From Microbacterium sp. CGR2 (GTDB taxonomy: Bacteria; Actinomycetota; Actinomycetes; Actinomycetales; Microbacteriaceae): a stretch of DNA of 64,000 nucleotides. Location of the stretch: contig NZ_RBHX01000001.1 of the NCBI RefSeq assembly GCF_003626735.1, positions 372,001 through 436,000 on the forward strand, in the 5' to 3' direction. The notes under the pieces were generated by a model. That model saw only the letters and a program-made list of their open reading frames with translations, was not told the origin of the DNA and ran no database searches. Below are positions 25,433 to 33,252 of this stretch, piece by piece (the first letter of the stretch is position 1; each line of letters begins with the position of its first letter). The position numbers and the translations under genes were made by a program.

Positions 25433-26422
25433 ATGACCCACCACTCCGCAGCATCCATCCCCGGCCTCACTTCTTCGAGCTGGGACGTCATCATCCTCGG
25501 CGGTGGCGCCGCCGGCCTGAGCGCCGCCCTCATCCTCGCTCGCGCTCGCCGTCGCGTTCTCGTACTCGACGCTCAGGAGCCGCGCAATCGGTTCGCGCCC
25601 CACATGCACGGAGTGCTGAGCCGCGACGGCTACTCCCCTCTCGATCTGGTCGCTGACGGCTACCGCGAGGTGCGCGCGGCGGACGGCGTCATCGAGAACG
25701 CGCGCGCCGTGGAGGCACGCGCCCTCCCCGAAGGATTCGAGGTCGTCACCGACACCGGTGCCCGCATCACCGGACGCCGCCTCATCGTCGCGACGGGGTC
25801 CCGCGACGTGTTGCCGGACATCCCCGGCCTGAGCGAACAGTGGGGTCGCGGTGTCGTCGCCTGCCCGTACTGCGACGGATACGAAGCATCCGGCCGCGCA
25901 ATCGGCGTACTCCTCGGGTCGACGATGGGTGTGCACAAAGCACACATGTTGCGCTCCTACTCGAGCGACATCACGGTGTTCACCGCATTGACGGGGCCGC
26001 TCCCCGACGCGGAACGACGGGTCCTCGAGCAGCGCGGGATGCGACTGGAGGACCGGGCGGTCAGCCATGTCGTCACCGACGGCGACCGATTGACCGGGCT
26101 CGCCCTGTCTGACGGCGAGATCGCGCCGGTCGACGTGGTGTTCGCCGAGCCGACGCTGGTCGCGCTCGACGAGCCGTTGCGGCAACTCGGCGCAGCGACC
26201 ACCGAAACACCTCTCGGCCCGTGGACTGCCGTCGACGCCTTCGGACGGACGAGCGTTCCCGGGGTCTGGGCCGTCGGCAACTCCGCCAACCCCGGTGCGC
26301 TGGTTCCGATCGCGATGGGCTCCGGCGCGACCGCGGCGCTGACCGTGAACGGCGAGTTCATCGCCGAAGAGGTGGCTGCAGCATCCGCTTCGCTCACCGA
26401 AGATCAGGAGGTTCACGCATGA
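25433..26422 (+). CDS. Thioredoxin-reductase-like NAD(P)/FAD oxidoreductase
   Basis: This 329-residue flavoprotein has the FAD motif VIILGGGAAGLSAAL near residue 17, the redox-active pair in VVACPYCDGYE, an ATG-box IVATGSRD and the C-terminal VWAVGNSANP. The CPYCDG pair is typical of an actinobacterial thioredoxin-reductase-like clade. Whether it reduces thioredoxin or another thiol is unknown. It is divergent from the XRE-cupin regulator and overlaps the methyltransferase gene by 4 bases (ATGA). Confidence 0.93.
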   Translation: MTHHSAASIPGLTSSSWDVIILGGGAAGLSAALILARARRRVLVLDAQEPRNRFAPHMHGVLSRDGYSPLDLVADGYREVRAADGVIENARAVEARALPEGFEVVTDTGARITGRRLIVATGSRDVLPDIPGLSEQWGRGVVACPYCDGYEASGRAIGVLLGSTMGVHKAHMLRSYSSDITVFTALTGPLPDAERRVLEQRGMRLEDRAVSHVVTDGDRLTGLALSDGEIAPVDVVFAEPTLVALDEPLRQLGAATTETPLGPWTAVDAFGRTSVPGVWAVGNSANPGALVPIAMGSGATAALTVNGEFIAEEVAAASASLTEDQEVHA

Positions 26423-27081
26423 CGCACGCACATGATGACGCGATCACCGACCCGGAGGAGTTCTGGGAGACGCGGTACCTCAACCGGCGCGGAGAGAGCG
26501 GGCGAATGTGGAGCGGTCGCGTCAATGCGACCATCGCCCACCAGGTCGCCGACGTGACCCCCGGCACCGCACTCGAGCTCGGAAGCGGCGAGGGGGCGGA
26601 TGCCCTGTGGCTCGCGGCCGAGGGCTGGACGGTGACCGCGGTCGACATCTCGGGCAGGGCTCTGGCGGTCGGGGCCGCCGAGGCCGAGCGGCAAGGACTC
26701 GCCGACCGCATCGAGTGGGTGCAAGCCGATCTGGCCACGTGGCAGCCACCAGCCGAGTACGACCTGGTGACGTCCGCATTCCTGCACTCCCCCGTCGAGT
26801 TGCCGCGGGAGGCGATCCTGCGCCGGGCTGCGGCCGCCGTCGCACCGGGCGGACGGCTGCTCGTCGTCGGCCATGGCGCCTTCCCGCCCGGATCGCATCC
26901 CGAGCACGACGTCGAGGATGCGCCACCGCTGCCGACCCCCGACGAGGTGCTCGCAGCGCTCGAACTCCCCCGCGGCTGGGAAGTCGAGACGAACGCGCTC
27001 GTCGACCGGGTGGCGAAGTGGCGAGACGGAACTGATGTGACGCTGACCGACAGCGTGCTGCGGGTGCGGCGAGTGCGATAG
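26419..27081 (+). CDS. Class I SAM-dependent methyltransferase
   Basis: This 220-residue cytosolic protein has SAM motif I LELGSGEGADALWLA and motif II VTAVDISGRAL, typical of the type 11/25 methyltransferase group related to TehB and thiopurine enzymes. The aggagg ribosome site lies in the tail of the oxidoreductase gene and the starts overlap, so they are coupled; the pairing recurs in actinobacteria and suggests detoxification chemistry (inference). The substrate is unknown. A 59-bp palindrome follows. Confidence 0.9.
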   Translation: MTHAHDDAITDPEEFWETRYLNRRGESGRMWSGRVNATIAHQVADVTPGTALELGSGEGADALWLAAEGWTVTAVDISGRALAVGAAEAERQGLADRIEWVQADLATWQPPAEYDLVTSAFLHSPVELPREAILRRAAAAVAPGGRLLVVGHGAFPPGSHPEHDVEDAPPLPTPDEVLAALELPRGWEVETNALVDRVAKWRDGTDVTLTDSVLRVRRVR

Positions 27082-27096
27082 CCGGCTCCTCACGTC

Positions 27097-27155
27097 TTCC
27101 GGTCGCAGTTCGCGCCGTCATACGCGCGCGGAAGCGGCGAAAACTGCGACCGGAA
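27097..27155. repeat. 59-bp palindromic element, copy 1
   Basis: The arms TTCCGGTCGCAGTT and AACTGCGACCGGAA are exact 14-bp complements around a 31-base centre. A second element of the same length and with the same arms lies at 29421-29479; the centres share 22 of 31 bases. Here it lies between the convergent methyltransferase and sigma-factor genes, where it could also act as a bidirectional terminator. Confidence 0.85.
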
Positions 27156-27171
27156 AGGCCGGGGGTAGCCG

Positions 27172-28077
27172 TCAGGCGCCGAGCAGGGCGTACATGTCGC
27201 CGACCTCGCCCAGGTGGCCGAGCTTGTCGGGGTTCAGCTGATTCGTCAGCATCGTGATCGCGCCCGGCTCGACGTGCACGGTGAGGACGGAGAGCACCCG
27301 GCCTTCGGCGTCACGAGCGATGAGTCCGTGTTCTCCGTTGACCACCACCGGTTCGAGGGTGACTCCGCGCGCGTCGGCGACGCGGGCGAGACCGAGAAGG
27401 AACCGTGCGACATTCACCGCGCCGGTGATCGGCTTACGGATGGCAGGAGCGCGTCCGCCGCCGTCACCGAGCGCGACGACGTCGGGCGCGAGCGTGGCGA
27501 CGACGGCGTTCACGTCACCAGAACGAAGGGCAGTGGCGAAGGCCGCCATGACTCGGTCACGCTCATCCTGCGTCGCATCGAACCGCGGTTTCCCTCCGTC
27601 CAGACGCTGGCGAGCCCGACGCATGAGCTGTCGGCAGGAGGCGTCGGTCTTACCGACGATCTCGGCGATCTCGGTGTAGTCGAGGTCGAAGGCGGAACGC
27701 AGCACGAAGACGGCTCGTTCCGTCGGGCCGAGACGCTCGAGCAGCGTGAGCACCCCGACCGAGAGCGCCTCGTCGTGTTCCAAGCGGTGTGACGGGTCAT
27801 CGTCGTCGACGAGCAGCGGCTCCGGAAGCCAGGGTCCGACGTAGACTTCGCGCACCCGCCGCGCCGAGCGGAGCGCGTCGATCGCGAGCCGGGAGGTGAC
27901 GGTCGTCACGTAGGCGTCCATGTTGTCGATCGGGCCGCTCTCCGACGACCGCTGATGCATCCGCAGGAACGCGTTCTGCACGACGTCTTCGGCTTCGACG
28001 ACGCTCCCGAGCATCCGGTACGCGATGGAGAACATCAATCCGCGAAGGTGAGGAGCCGCCACATCGAGAGTCGCCAT
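27172..28077 (-). CDS. ECF41-group RNA polymerase sigma factor with SnoaL-like domain
   Basis: This 301-residue protein has sigma region 2 (residues 10-70), region 4 (about 110-165, GPTERAVFVLRSAFDLDYTEI) and a C-terminal SnoaL/NTF2-like domain. The linker motif WLPEPL and the domain motif DGGGR are the two hallmarks of the ECF41 group, in which the fused domain replaces a separate anti-sigma factor. The divergent epimerase gene has a matching ECF41-type promoter, the usual arrangement. Confidence 0.94.
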   Translation of the reverse strand: MATLDVAAPHLRGLMFSIAYRMLGSVVEAEDVVQNAFLRMHQRSSESGPIDNMDAYVTTVTSRLAIDALRSARRVREVYVGPWLPEPLLVDDDDPSHRLEHDEALSVGVLTLLERLGPTERAVFVLRSAFDLDYTEIAEIVGKTDASCRQLMRRARQRLDGGKPRFDATQDERDRVMAAFATALRSGDVNAVVATLAPDVVALGDGGGRAPAIRKPITGAVNVARFLLGLARVADARGVTLEPVVVNGEHGLIARDAEGRVLSVLTVHVEPGAITMLTNQLNPDKLGHLGEVGDMYALLGA

Positions 28078-28108
28078 GGGCTCATGGTGGCACAGCGCGA
28101 TCCCGCGG

Positions 28109-28135
28109 TGTCACGTTTCGACCGCGTCGATCGTC
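28109..28135 (+). promoter_or_regulatory. ECF41-type promoter of the epimerase gene
   Basis: TGTCACG, 16 bases, then CGTC fits the ECF41 consensus (TGTCACA-N16-CGTC as I recall it) with one mismatch and exact spacing. It lies 28 bases before the ATG of the NAD-dependent epimerase and points that way, so the divergent sigma factor probably activates it directly. Confidence 0.8.
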
Positions 28136-28163
28136 GGAGGGGATGAGAGAGAAGAGGACACTC

Positions 28164-29117
28164 ATGAAGATCTTCATCGCCGGAGCGACGGGAGCCATCG
28201 GCTCCCGACTCGTTCCCCTGTTCGTCCGCGCTGGACACGACGTCGTCGGCACTTCCCGCAGCGCTGCGCGCGCACGAACGGTGGATGCCACGGGCGGACG
28301 CGGCATCGTTCTCGACGGTCGCGATCTGACCGCCGTGCGCGACGCCGTGCACGACGCCCGCCCCGACGTGGTGATCCACCAGTTGACCTCCCTTTCGACC
28401 GGGCTCGACTACAAGCACTGGGACCGGGGCTTCGCCGAGACCAACGATCTGCGCACACGAACCACGGATGCGCTCGTCTCGGCTGCGGGCGAGGTCGGGA
28501 CCGAGCGGATCATCGTGCAGAGCTACACCGGTTGGACCAACGAGCACGTCGGCAGCCTCGTGAAGACCGAGGAGGATCCTCTCGAACCGAACCCCTCACC
28601 GGCATCGCGACGCACGCTGGCGGCGGTCGCTCATGCCGAGCAGGCCGCGGTCGCCGGCGGCGGCATCGCGCTCCGGTACGGGACGTTCTACGGACCGGGC
28701 CAGGCCATCGGACACGGCGGGCAGGTCGTCGAGTCGATCCGCAAGCGCCGTCTTCCGATCGTCGGAGACGGCGCGGGGGTGTGGTCGTTCCTCCACGTCG
28801 ATGACGCCGCCACCGCCACCCTCGCCGCGACGACCCGCGGCGAGCGCGGCATCTACAACATCGTCGACGACGAACCCGCCGCCGTATCGGAGTGGCTGCC
28901 TGACCTGGCTCAGGCCGTCGGCGCGAAGCCTCCGCTCCGCGTCCCCGCGTGGGTCGCACGCGCCCTGATCGGCGAGTTCGGGGTCGCCCAGATGACGACA
29001 GCCCGCGGATCGTCGAACCAGAAAGCGAAGACGCAACTGTCCTGGGAGCCGCACTACGCGACCTGGCGCGACGGATTCCGCACGGGCCTGGGTTCGCCGG
29101 TCGCGGTGGGTCGGTGA
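28164..29117 (+). CDS. NAD-dependent epimerase/dehydratase
   Basis: This 317-residue extended-SDR protein starts MKIFIAGATGAIGSRLVPLF, the nucleotide-binding motif, and carries YGTFYGPGQAI where the active-site region of the family lies. The ATG at 28164 follows gagaagagga; an ATG at 28143 would add seven residues. It belongs to the carboxymuconolactone decarboxylase/oxidoreductase/epimerase genes that ECF41 sigma factors control, and the matching promoter is directly upstream. It is coupled to a short DoxX gene by GTGA. Confidence 0.9.
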   Translation: MKIFIAGATGAIGSRLVPLFVRAGHDVVGTSRSAARARTVDATGGRGIVLDGRDLTAVRDAVHDARPDVVIHQLTSLSTGLDYKHWDRGFAETNDLRTRTTDALVSAAGEVGTERIIVQSYTGWTNEHVGSLVKTEEDPLEPNPSPASRRTLAAVAHAEQAAVAGGGIALRYGTFYGPGQAIGHGGQVVESIRKRRLPIVGDGAGVWSFLHVDDAATATLAATTRGERGIYNIVDDEPAAVSEWLPDLAQAVGAKPPLRVPAWVARALIGEFGVAQMTTARGSSNQKAKTQLSWEPHYATWRDGFRTGLGSPVAVGR

Positions 29118-29398
29118 CGGATGTGACCGTGGAGATCGCCCTCCTCCCCGACCCGGTCTGGCCGGTGATCGTGCTCGCGCTGATCCAGCTGGTCGACGGG
29201 ATGCTGAGCCTTCGGCCGGTTTCGTTCATCGCCCGGTGCTTCGAGGCGGTCAACTGGCCGCGGCCGCTGTGGTGGATGATGCCGGCGGTGAAGTTCGCGG
29301 CCGTCGCCGGGCTCATCGCCGGCATCTGGATCCCTTACCTCGGCATCCTCACCTGTGCGGCTCTCATCGCGACAGCAGGCTTCTGTTTCGTCATGTGA
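29114..29398 (+). CDS. DoxX-like membrane protein, probably truncated at the C-terminus
   Basis: GTG start overlapping the epimerase stop gives 94 residues with three membrane helices (ALIQLVDGML, MMPAVKFAAVAGLIAGIW, ILTCAALIATAGFCFVM). Related DoxX-like proteins are about 120 residues with a fourth helix and a cytoplasmic HLRA segment. In the +2 frame the sequence just after the stop reads RRAHLAAG, resembling that segment, and 22 bases after the stop the 59-bp palindrome begins. The gene therefore looks cut short, perhaps by a small frame change and insertion of the palindrome (inference). Confidence 0.72.
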   Translation: MTDVTVEIALLPDPVWPVIVLALIQLVDGMLSLRPVSFIARCFEAVNWPRPLWWMMPAVKFAAVAGLIAGIWIPYLGILTCAALIATAGFCFVM

Positions 29399-29419
29399 GG
29401 CGGGCGCATCTTGCCGCGG

Positions 29420-29480
29420 GTTCCGGTCGCAGTTTGTGCCCTCATGGGCGCGGGGAGACGGCGAGAACTGCGACCGGAAC
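29420..29480. repeat. 59-bp palindromic element, copy 2
   Basis: It has the same 14-bp arms as the copy at 27097-27155, and one more base pairs at each end (15-bp arms). The core, 29421-29479, is again exactly 59 bp. It lies directly after the shortened DoxX gene and before the GyrI-like gene, about 2.3 kb from copy 1, in intergenic DNA with no transposase beside it. Confidence 0.85.
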
Positions 29481-29504
29481 CACTGGAGTACATTCGGGAG
29501 CACC

Positions 29505-30122
29505 ATGCAGAAGGTCGACTTCAAGAAACAGATCGACACGTACAGCGCGACCCGCGGACGGTTCGATGTCGTCACCGTCCCCGCGATGCAGTTCCTGATG
29601 ATCGACGGCCACGGTGACCCGAACACGTCTCAGGCATATGCGGATGCTCTGGCGACGCTGTATCCCGTCGCGTACAGCCTGAAGTTCCTCAGCAAGAACG
29701 ACCTCGGCCGCGACTACACCGTCATGCCCCTGGAGGCACTGTGGTGGGCCGACGACATGGACTCGTTCACCGCCGTCCGCGACAAGTCGCAGTGGCATTG
29801 GACAGCGATGATCATGACGCCGGAGTGGATCACGCCGGAGCACTTCGAAACCGCGCGGGAGCGCGTCGAGCACAAGGGAGGCGCCCCGGCCCTCGACGCG
29901 ATCCGCCTGGAGACGCTCGATGAGAGCCTCTCGGTGCAGACGCTCCACATCGGTGCGTACGACGACGAAGCACCCGTCCTCGATGCGCTGCACCACGAGG
30001 TCATCCCCGCGCACTCGTTTCGGATGACTGGCAGGCATCACGAGATCTATCTCAGTGATCCCCGCCGGACTGCGCCGGAGAAGCTGAAGACGATCCTTCG
30101 CCAGCCCGTGGCCGCCGCATGA
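29505..30122 (+). CDS. GyrI-like domain protein
   Basis: This 205-residue soluble protein matches the GyrI-like family with no DNA-binding part: MQKVDFKKQIDTYSATRG, VPAMQFLMIDGHGDPNT, and HHEIYLSDPRRTAPEKLKT at the end. The fold binds small aromatic or cationic molecules and in some members hydrolyses or sequesters them. It probably acts as a stand-alone drug or metabolite binder. The palindrome lies just upstream and an SRPBCC remnant downstream. Confidence 0.9.
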   Translation: MQKVDFKKQIDTYSATRGRFDVVTVPAMQFLMIDGHGDPNTSQAYADALATLYPVAYSLKFLSKNDLGRDYTVMPLEALWWADDMDSFTAVRDKSQWHWTAMIMTPEWITPEHFETARERVEHKGGAPALDAIRLETLDESLSVQTLHIGAYDDEAPVLDALHHEVIPAHSFRMTGRHHEIYLSDPRRTAPEKLKTILRQPVAAA

Positions 30123-30530
30123 CGTCGCGCCGGGCGCCACGGCCCGGTGCGGTATCACTGCAGCGAGCACACGCCGGAGAAGACCGAGTTCGTCTTCGAC
30201 TCCATCCTCGGGTCACGACGCATCGAGGGCACGCACACGGTCTGGATCGACGCCCACGGCCCATCCACGGTCCTGCGGCACGAAATCGTGGCGGTCCTGC
30301 CCCTCCGCCTGCGACTGGTGTGGACCGTCGTCGTGCGGCCGCTCCATGATTCGCTGCTGGAAGACCTCCTTCACGGAGCGCAGGTCCGGGCCGGCGCCTC
30401 CTCCGACGCACCCCGCTGGTCTCTTTGGGTCCGACTTCTTCGACGGCTCTCCCTCGACGTGCGGGGCGTAACGTCACCGGAGGACAGACGGCCCGCCACG
30501 GAAGGATCGACGACGGCTATCCGGGAGTGA
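30123..30530 (+). pseudogene. SRPBCC-family remnant (N-terminus missing)
   Basis: In the frame directly after the GyrI-like stop the translation HGPVRYHCSEHTPEKTEF... RLVWTVVVRPLHDSLLEDLL resembles the C-terminal half of an SRPBCC (polyketide-cyclase-like) protein of about 150 residues. No N-terminal half exists upstream, and the frame then runs into the 88-bp repeat and ends at 30530 within the tail of the phosphatase gene. A GTG at 30147 could start a short product, but a decayed gene is more likely. Confidence 0.6.
30425..30512 (+). repeat. Promoter-bearing direct repeat, copy 1 (88 bp)
   Basis: This stretch is nearly identical to 31369-31457: four base differences and one extra C in copy 2. 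It contains a small hairpin, a TAACGT hexamer and a ggaagga ribosome-site-like end. In copy 1 the ATG that follows copy 2 is lost (four bases AATG absent). The two copies flank the inositol-monophosphatase gene. Confidence 0.88.
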
Positions 30531-31320
30531 CGTCGCGCTGCCCAGCGGTGTCCACCAGGTTCAAGATCTCCTCCACTGTGCGCGGGTGACCGACGATGAC
30601 GAGGTCGCCGGTGGAGTCCGTGTGCACTCGGGCTCCTGCTTCCGCCGCGATCAGTGCGCCTCCCACCAGGTCCCAGGCGGCGTTGCGATAGGCGACGATG
30701 GCTCCGAGGCGACCGGTGGCGAGCAGGCCCCAGTCGGCCGAGGGCGCCCAGGTTCGCAGAACACGTTTGGTCTGCCGCTCGAGCGCGGCAAACATCCTGT
30801 TCCGGCGATCGTCGTCATGACCCACGCCGTATCCCTGGGTGAGCGAGACAGTCGTATGCGCGAGCGCTTCCGCCCCGGTGAGGAGAAGTCGCTGGGCGGG
30901 CCCTCCCTCTCTGGAGAGCCACGCACCCTCCTCGATGATCGCCCAGTACGTGCGCCGTCGTGGAGAGTCGTGCACCACCGCCATCACTGGGGCGTCGCGA
31001 TGGCAGAGCGTGATGCAGACGCCGTACACGTCGAGTCCGAGGACGTAGTTGTTGGTGCCGTCCAACGGGTCTATGAGCCAGCGATACTCTGACTGCTCGG
31101 CGCCTTGTTCGCCTTCTTCTTCCCCGAGTATCGAGTGATCGGGGTAACGAGCGGCGATGGCGGCGACGATGCCACGTTCGGCTTCGCGATCGACATGTGT
31201 GACCAGGTCCGTTCCGTCGCCTTTCGACTCGACTCGTGCCTGCTCCCGCTCGGCGACCGCGAACTCACCGGCATCCCGCGCCAGCCTGATAGCGAGGTCG
31301 GCGGCGCTTCGGATGTCCAT
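30517..31320 (-). CDS. Inositol monophosphatase family protein
   Basis: This 267-residue protein carries the metal-dependent phosphatase motifs: ILGEEEGE, WLIDPLDGTNNYVLGL and the C-terminal AAWDLVGGALIAAEAGA. It dephosphorylates a sugar or inositol phosphate, or a related compound. I use the ATG at 31320, which lies 7 bases after TACTGT; a GTG at 31329 is possible. The gene is bracketed by two nearly identical 88/89-bp direct repeats, suggesting that this segment was inserted or duplicated. Confidence 0.9.
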   Translation of the reverse strand: MDIRSAADLAIRLARDAGEFAVAEREQARVESKGDGTDLVTHVDREAERGIVAAIAARYPDHSILGEEEGEQGAEQSEYRWLIDPLDGTNNYVLGLDVYGVCITLCHRDAPVMAVVHDSPRRRTYWAIIEEGAWLSREGGPAQRLLLTGAEALAHTTVSLTQGYGVGHDDDRRNRMFAALERQTKRVLRTWAPSADWGLLATGRLGAIVAYRNAAWDLVGGALIAAEAGARVHTDSTGDLVIVGHPRTVEEILNLVDTAGQRDVTPG

Positions 31321-31368
31321 GCGGCCCACAGTAGCGAGTCGGTGCCGGGCGAACGGCGGTTGACGGCG

Positions 31369-31457
31369 TGGGTCCGACTTCTTCGACGGCTCTCCCCCCG
31401 ACGTGCGGGGCGTAAAGTCGCCGGAGGACAGACGGCCCGCCTCGGAAGGATCGACGA
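31369..31457 (+). repeat. Promoter-bearing direct repeat, copy 2 (89 bp), leader of the DapA-like gene
   Basis: This copy ends immediately before the ATG of the DapA-like gene and supplies its ribosome site (ggaagga). A TAAAGT hexamer about 40 bases upstream could be the -10 box. CCCCG/CGGGG around ACGTG form a small hairpin; in copy 1 the same stem is kept with a G-U pair. Confidence 0.88.
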
Positions 31458-32360
31458 ATGACGGTGTTCACCGGATTGAGCGCGTTTCCCCTCGCCCCGC
31501 TCGTTGACGACGCGATCGATGACGCCGCGTTCACGAAGCTGGTCCGTCGGCTCGCGTCGGCCGGTGTCGACTCGATCACCGCGCTGGGATCGACGGGCTC
31601 GTACGCATACCTCGACGCCGAGGAGCGCGCCCACGTCGCGAGGCTCGCCGTGGACAACGCCGGGTCCGTTCCGGTCTTCGTCGGGGTCGGTGCCCTGCGG
31701 ACGTCGCACGTGTTGAAGAACGTCGAATCCGCGGAACGAGCGGGCGCAGCGGGCGTGCTCCTCGCGCCCCTGACCTATCAGCCGCTCACACCGGAAGACG
31801 TGTTCGAGCTGTTCCGGACCGTCACCGAGAACACCGACCTCCCGGTGATCGTCTACGACAACCCGCGCACGACGCACTTCACGTTCACGAACGAGCTCTA
31901 CGCCCGCATTGCAGAGCTTCGTGGCATCGGGTCGATCAAGATTCCCGGAGTCCCCGCGAGTCCAGCGGATGCTCGTGAGCACGTCGCATCCATCCGCGCG
32001 GTGATTCCCGAGCACGTGACGATCGGCGTGTCCGGCGATGCCTCAGCAGTGGCCGGTCTGAGTGCCGGATGCGACGCCTGGTATTCCGTCATCGGCGGCA
32101 CGCTCCCGGAGCTTGCGGTGAGCCTGACCCGCGCTGTGCAGCAGGGACGCATCTCCGACGCGGTGGCAGAGACGGAGCGATTGGGCCCGCTGTGGGACCT
32201 GTTCACCGAGTTCGGCGGCAGCCTGCGCGTCGCCGCCGCGATCGCCGAGCACCTCGGCCTCGCCCCGCACCGGTGCCTGCCGCTGCCGATTCAGGGGCTC
32301 GACGACGCCCAGCGTGCTCACGTGACTGCCGTGATCGATCGACTCGCTCTCGCCGATTGA
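31458..32360 (+). CDS. Dihydrodipicolinate synthase/N-acetylneuraminate lyase family protein
   Basis: This 300-residue TIM-barrel aldolase has the Schiff-base Lys in GSIKIPGVP, the Tyr in VIVYDNPRTT and the substrate loop ALGSTGSYAYL. It may cleave or condense a keto acid; biosynthetic DapA usually has GTTGE rather than GSTGSYA, so a catabolic or unassigned role is more likely. Its promoter and ribosome site lie in the 89-bp repeat. It runs alone. Confidence 0.88.
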   Translation: MTVFTGLSAFPLAPLVDDAIDDAAFTKLVRRLASAGVDSITALGSTGSYAYLDAEERAHVARLAVDNAGSVPVFVGVGALRTSHVLKNVESAERAGAAGVLLAPLTYQPLTPEDVFELFRTVTENTDLPVIVYDNPRTTHFTFTNELYARIAELRGIGSIKIPGVPASPADAREHVASIRAVIPEHVTIGVSGDASAVAGLSAGCDAWYSVIGGTLPELAVSLTRAVQQGRISDAVAETERLGPLWDLFTEFGGSLRVAAAIAEHLGLAPHRCLPLPIQGLDDAQRAHVTAVIDRLALAD

Positions 32361-32403
32361 CTGCCGCATCAGCAATGTCGGCAGCTGCGATTAGCGTCGC
32401 CGT

Positions 32404-33231
32404 GTGCCAGAGCCCGTGCAGCAGTGGTGGGCGAGAAGACAGTTCTCGCGGGGCGTCGCCGTGCCCTACGAGGTGGGCACGTTCCGCACGGCGTGGGCGG
32501 CGTACCCCGAGCTGATCCGCCAGTACCACCCCGAGCTCAATCACGGCGTGGTTCTTTCGCAGGTGCCGCTCGCCGCCGACGTGCTGCTCTGCTGGGAATG
32601 CAGCGTCGGGCATCGGTTCGCCGCGACGCCGACGGAGCAGCGCGAACGCCCCGGTCGTGTGCGCCGGCAGTCGGCCTGGTGTCCCGAGTGCTCCCGCCTC
32701 GCCAGACCGCAGCCGGTGATCCTCGGCGAAGCGCGAGCGATCCCGAGACGATCGCCGAAGCCCGCACCCGCGGTGTGCACGAAGACGCCGGATCTCCCGA
32801 AAGGCACCGCGTTCTTGAGCGCGTGCGCACCGAAGCCGGCATCTGCGGCAGAAGAGAGACTGCGCGCGGCGCTGGCCGACCGGCTGATCTTCAGCAACGG
32901 GGTGAACGCCGTCAAAGTCGCGCGTCCGTTCTTCCGCCATACCGAGGTCTGGCCGGACATCCTGCTCCCGGAGCTGCGAGTCGCGATCGAGTACGACACC
33001 ATCGGGCGACACGGTCTCGAGCACGTCGGCAAGCGCGAGGAGACAGACCGCCGCAAAGACCGTGCACTGCGGAGCGCCGGGTGGGAGGTCATCCGCGTTC
33101 GGACGGGCACGCTCGAGCTGCTCGGGCCGTTCGACCTGCAGATGGCCGTCAGCGCGAAGGGCGTGAGCCGCATCGTCGACACTCTCCGCGAGATCAGAGG
33201 CTCGCTGATGGTCGACGCCTATGTGCGGTAG
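32404..33231 (+). CDS. Zinc-ribbon protein with Vsr/DUF559-like nuclease domain
   Basis: This 275-residue protein has an N-terminal zinc ribbon (CWECSVGH about residue 64, CPECSRL about residue 97) and a C-terminal domain with the PD-(D/E)xK layout: Asp185 in WPDILLPEL, then Glu196-Tyr-Asp198 in VAIEYD, followed by RKDRALRSAGWEVIRVR. This is like DUF559/Vsr-type endonucleases. No DNA methyltransferase is near. The GTG start lies exactly 6 bases after TAGCGT, a leaderless start. It could act in DNA repair or defence; that is inference. Confidence 0.75.
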   Translation: MPEPVQQWWARRQFSRGVAVPYEVGTFRTAWAAYPELIRQYHPELNHGVVLSQVPLAADVLLCWECSVGHRFAATPTEQRERPGRVRRQSAWCPECSRLARPQPVILGEARAIPRRSPKPAPAVCTKTPDLPKGTAFLSACAPKPASAAEERLRAALADRLIFSNGVNAVKVARPFFRHTEVWPDILLPELRVAIEYDTIGRHGLEHVGKREETDRRKDRALRSAGWEVIRVRTGTLELLGPFDLQMAVSAKGVSRIVDTLREIRGSLMVDAYVR

Positions 33232-33252
33232 CCGAGCGGTCAGTCGGTCGCC

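Noticed and set aside
31105..31461. A 118-residue plus-strand frame over the phosphatase start and the repeat
   Set aside because: It is antisense to the inositol-monophosphatase gene and ends in the noncoding repeat; no homology is seen.
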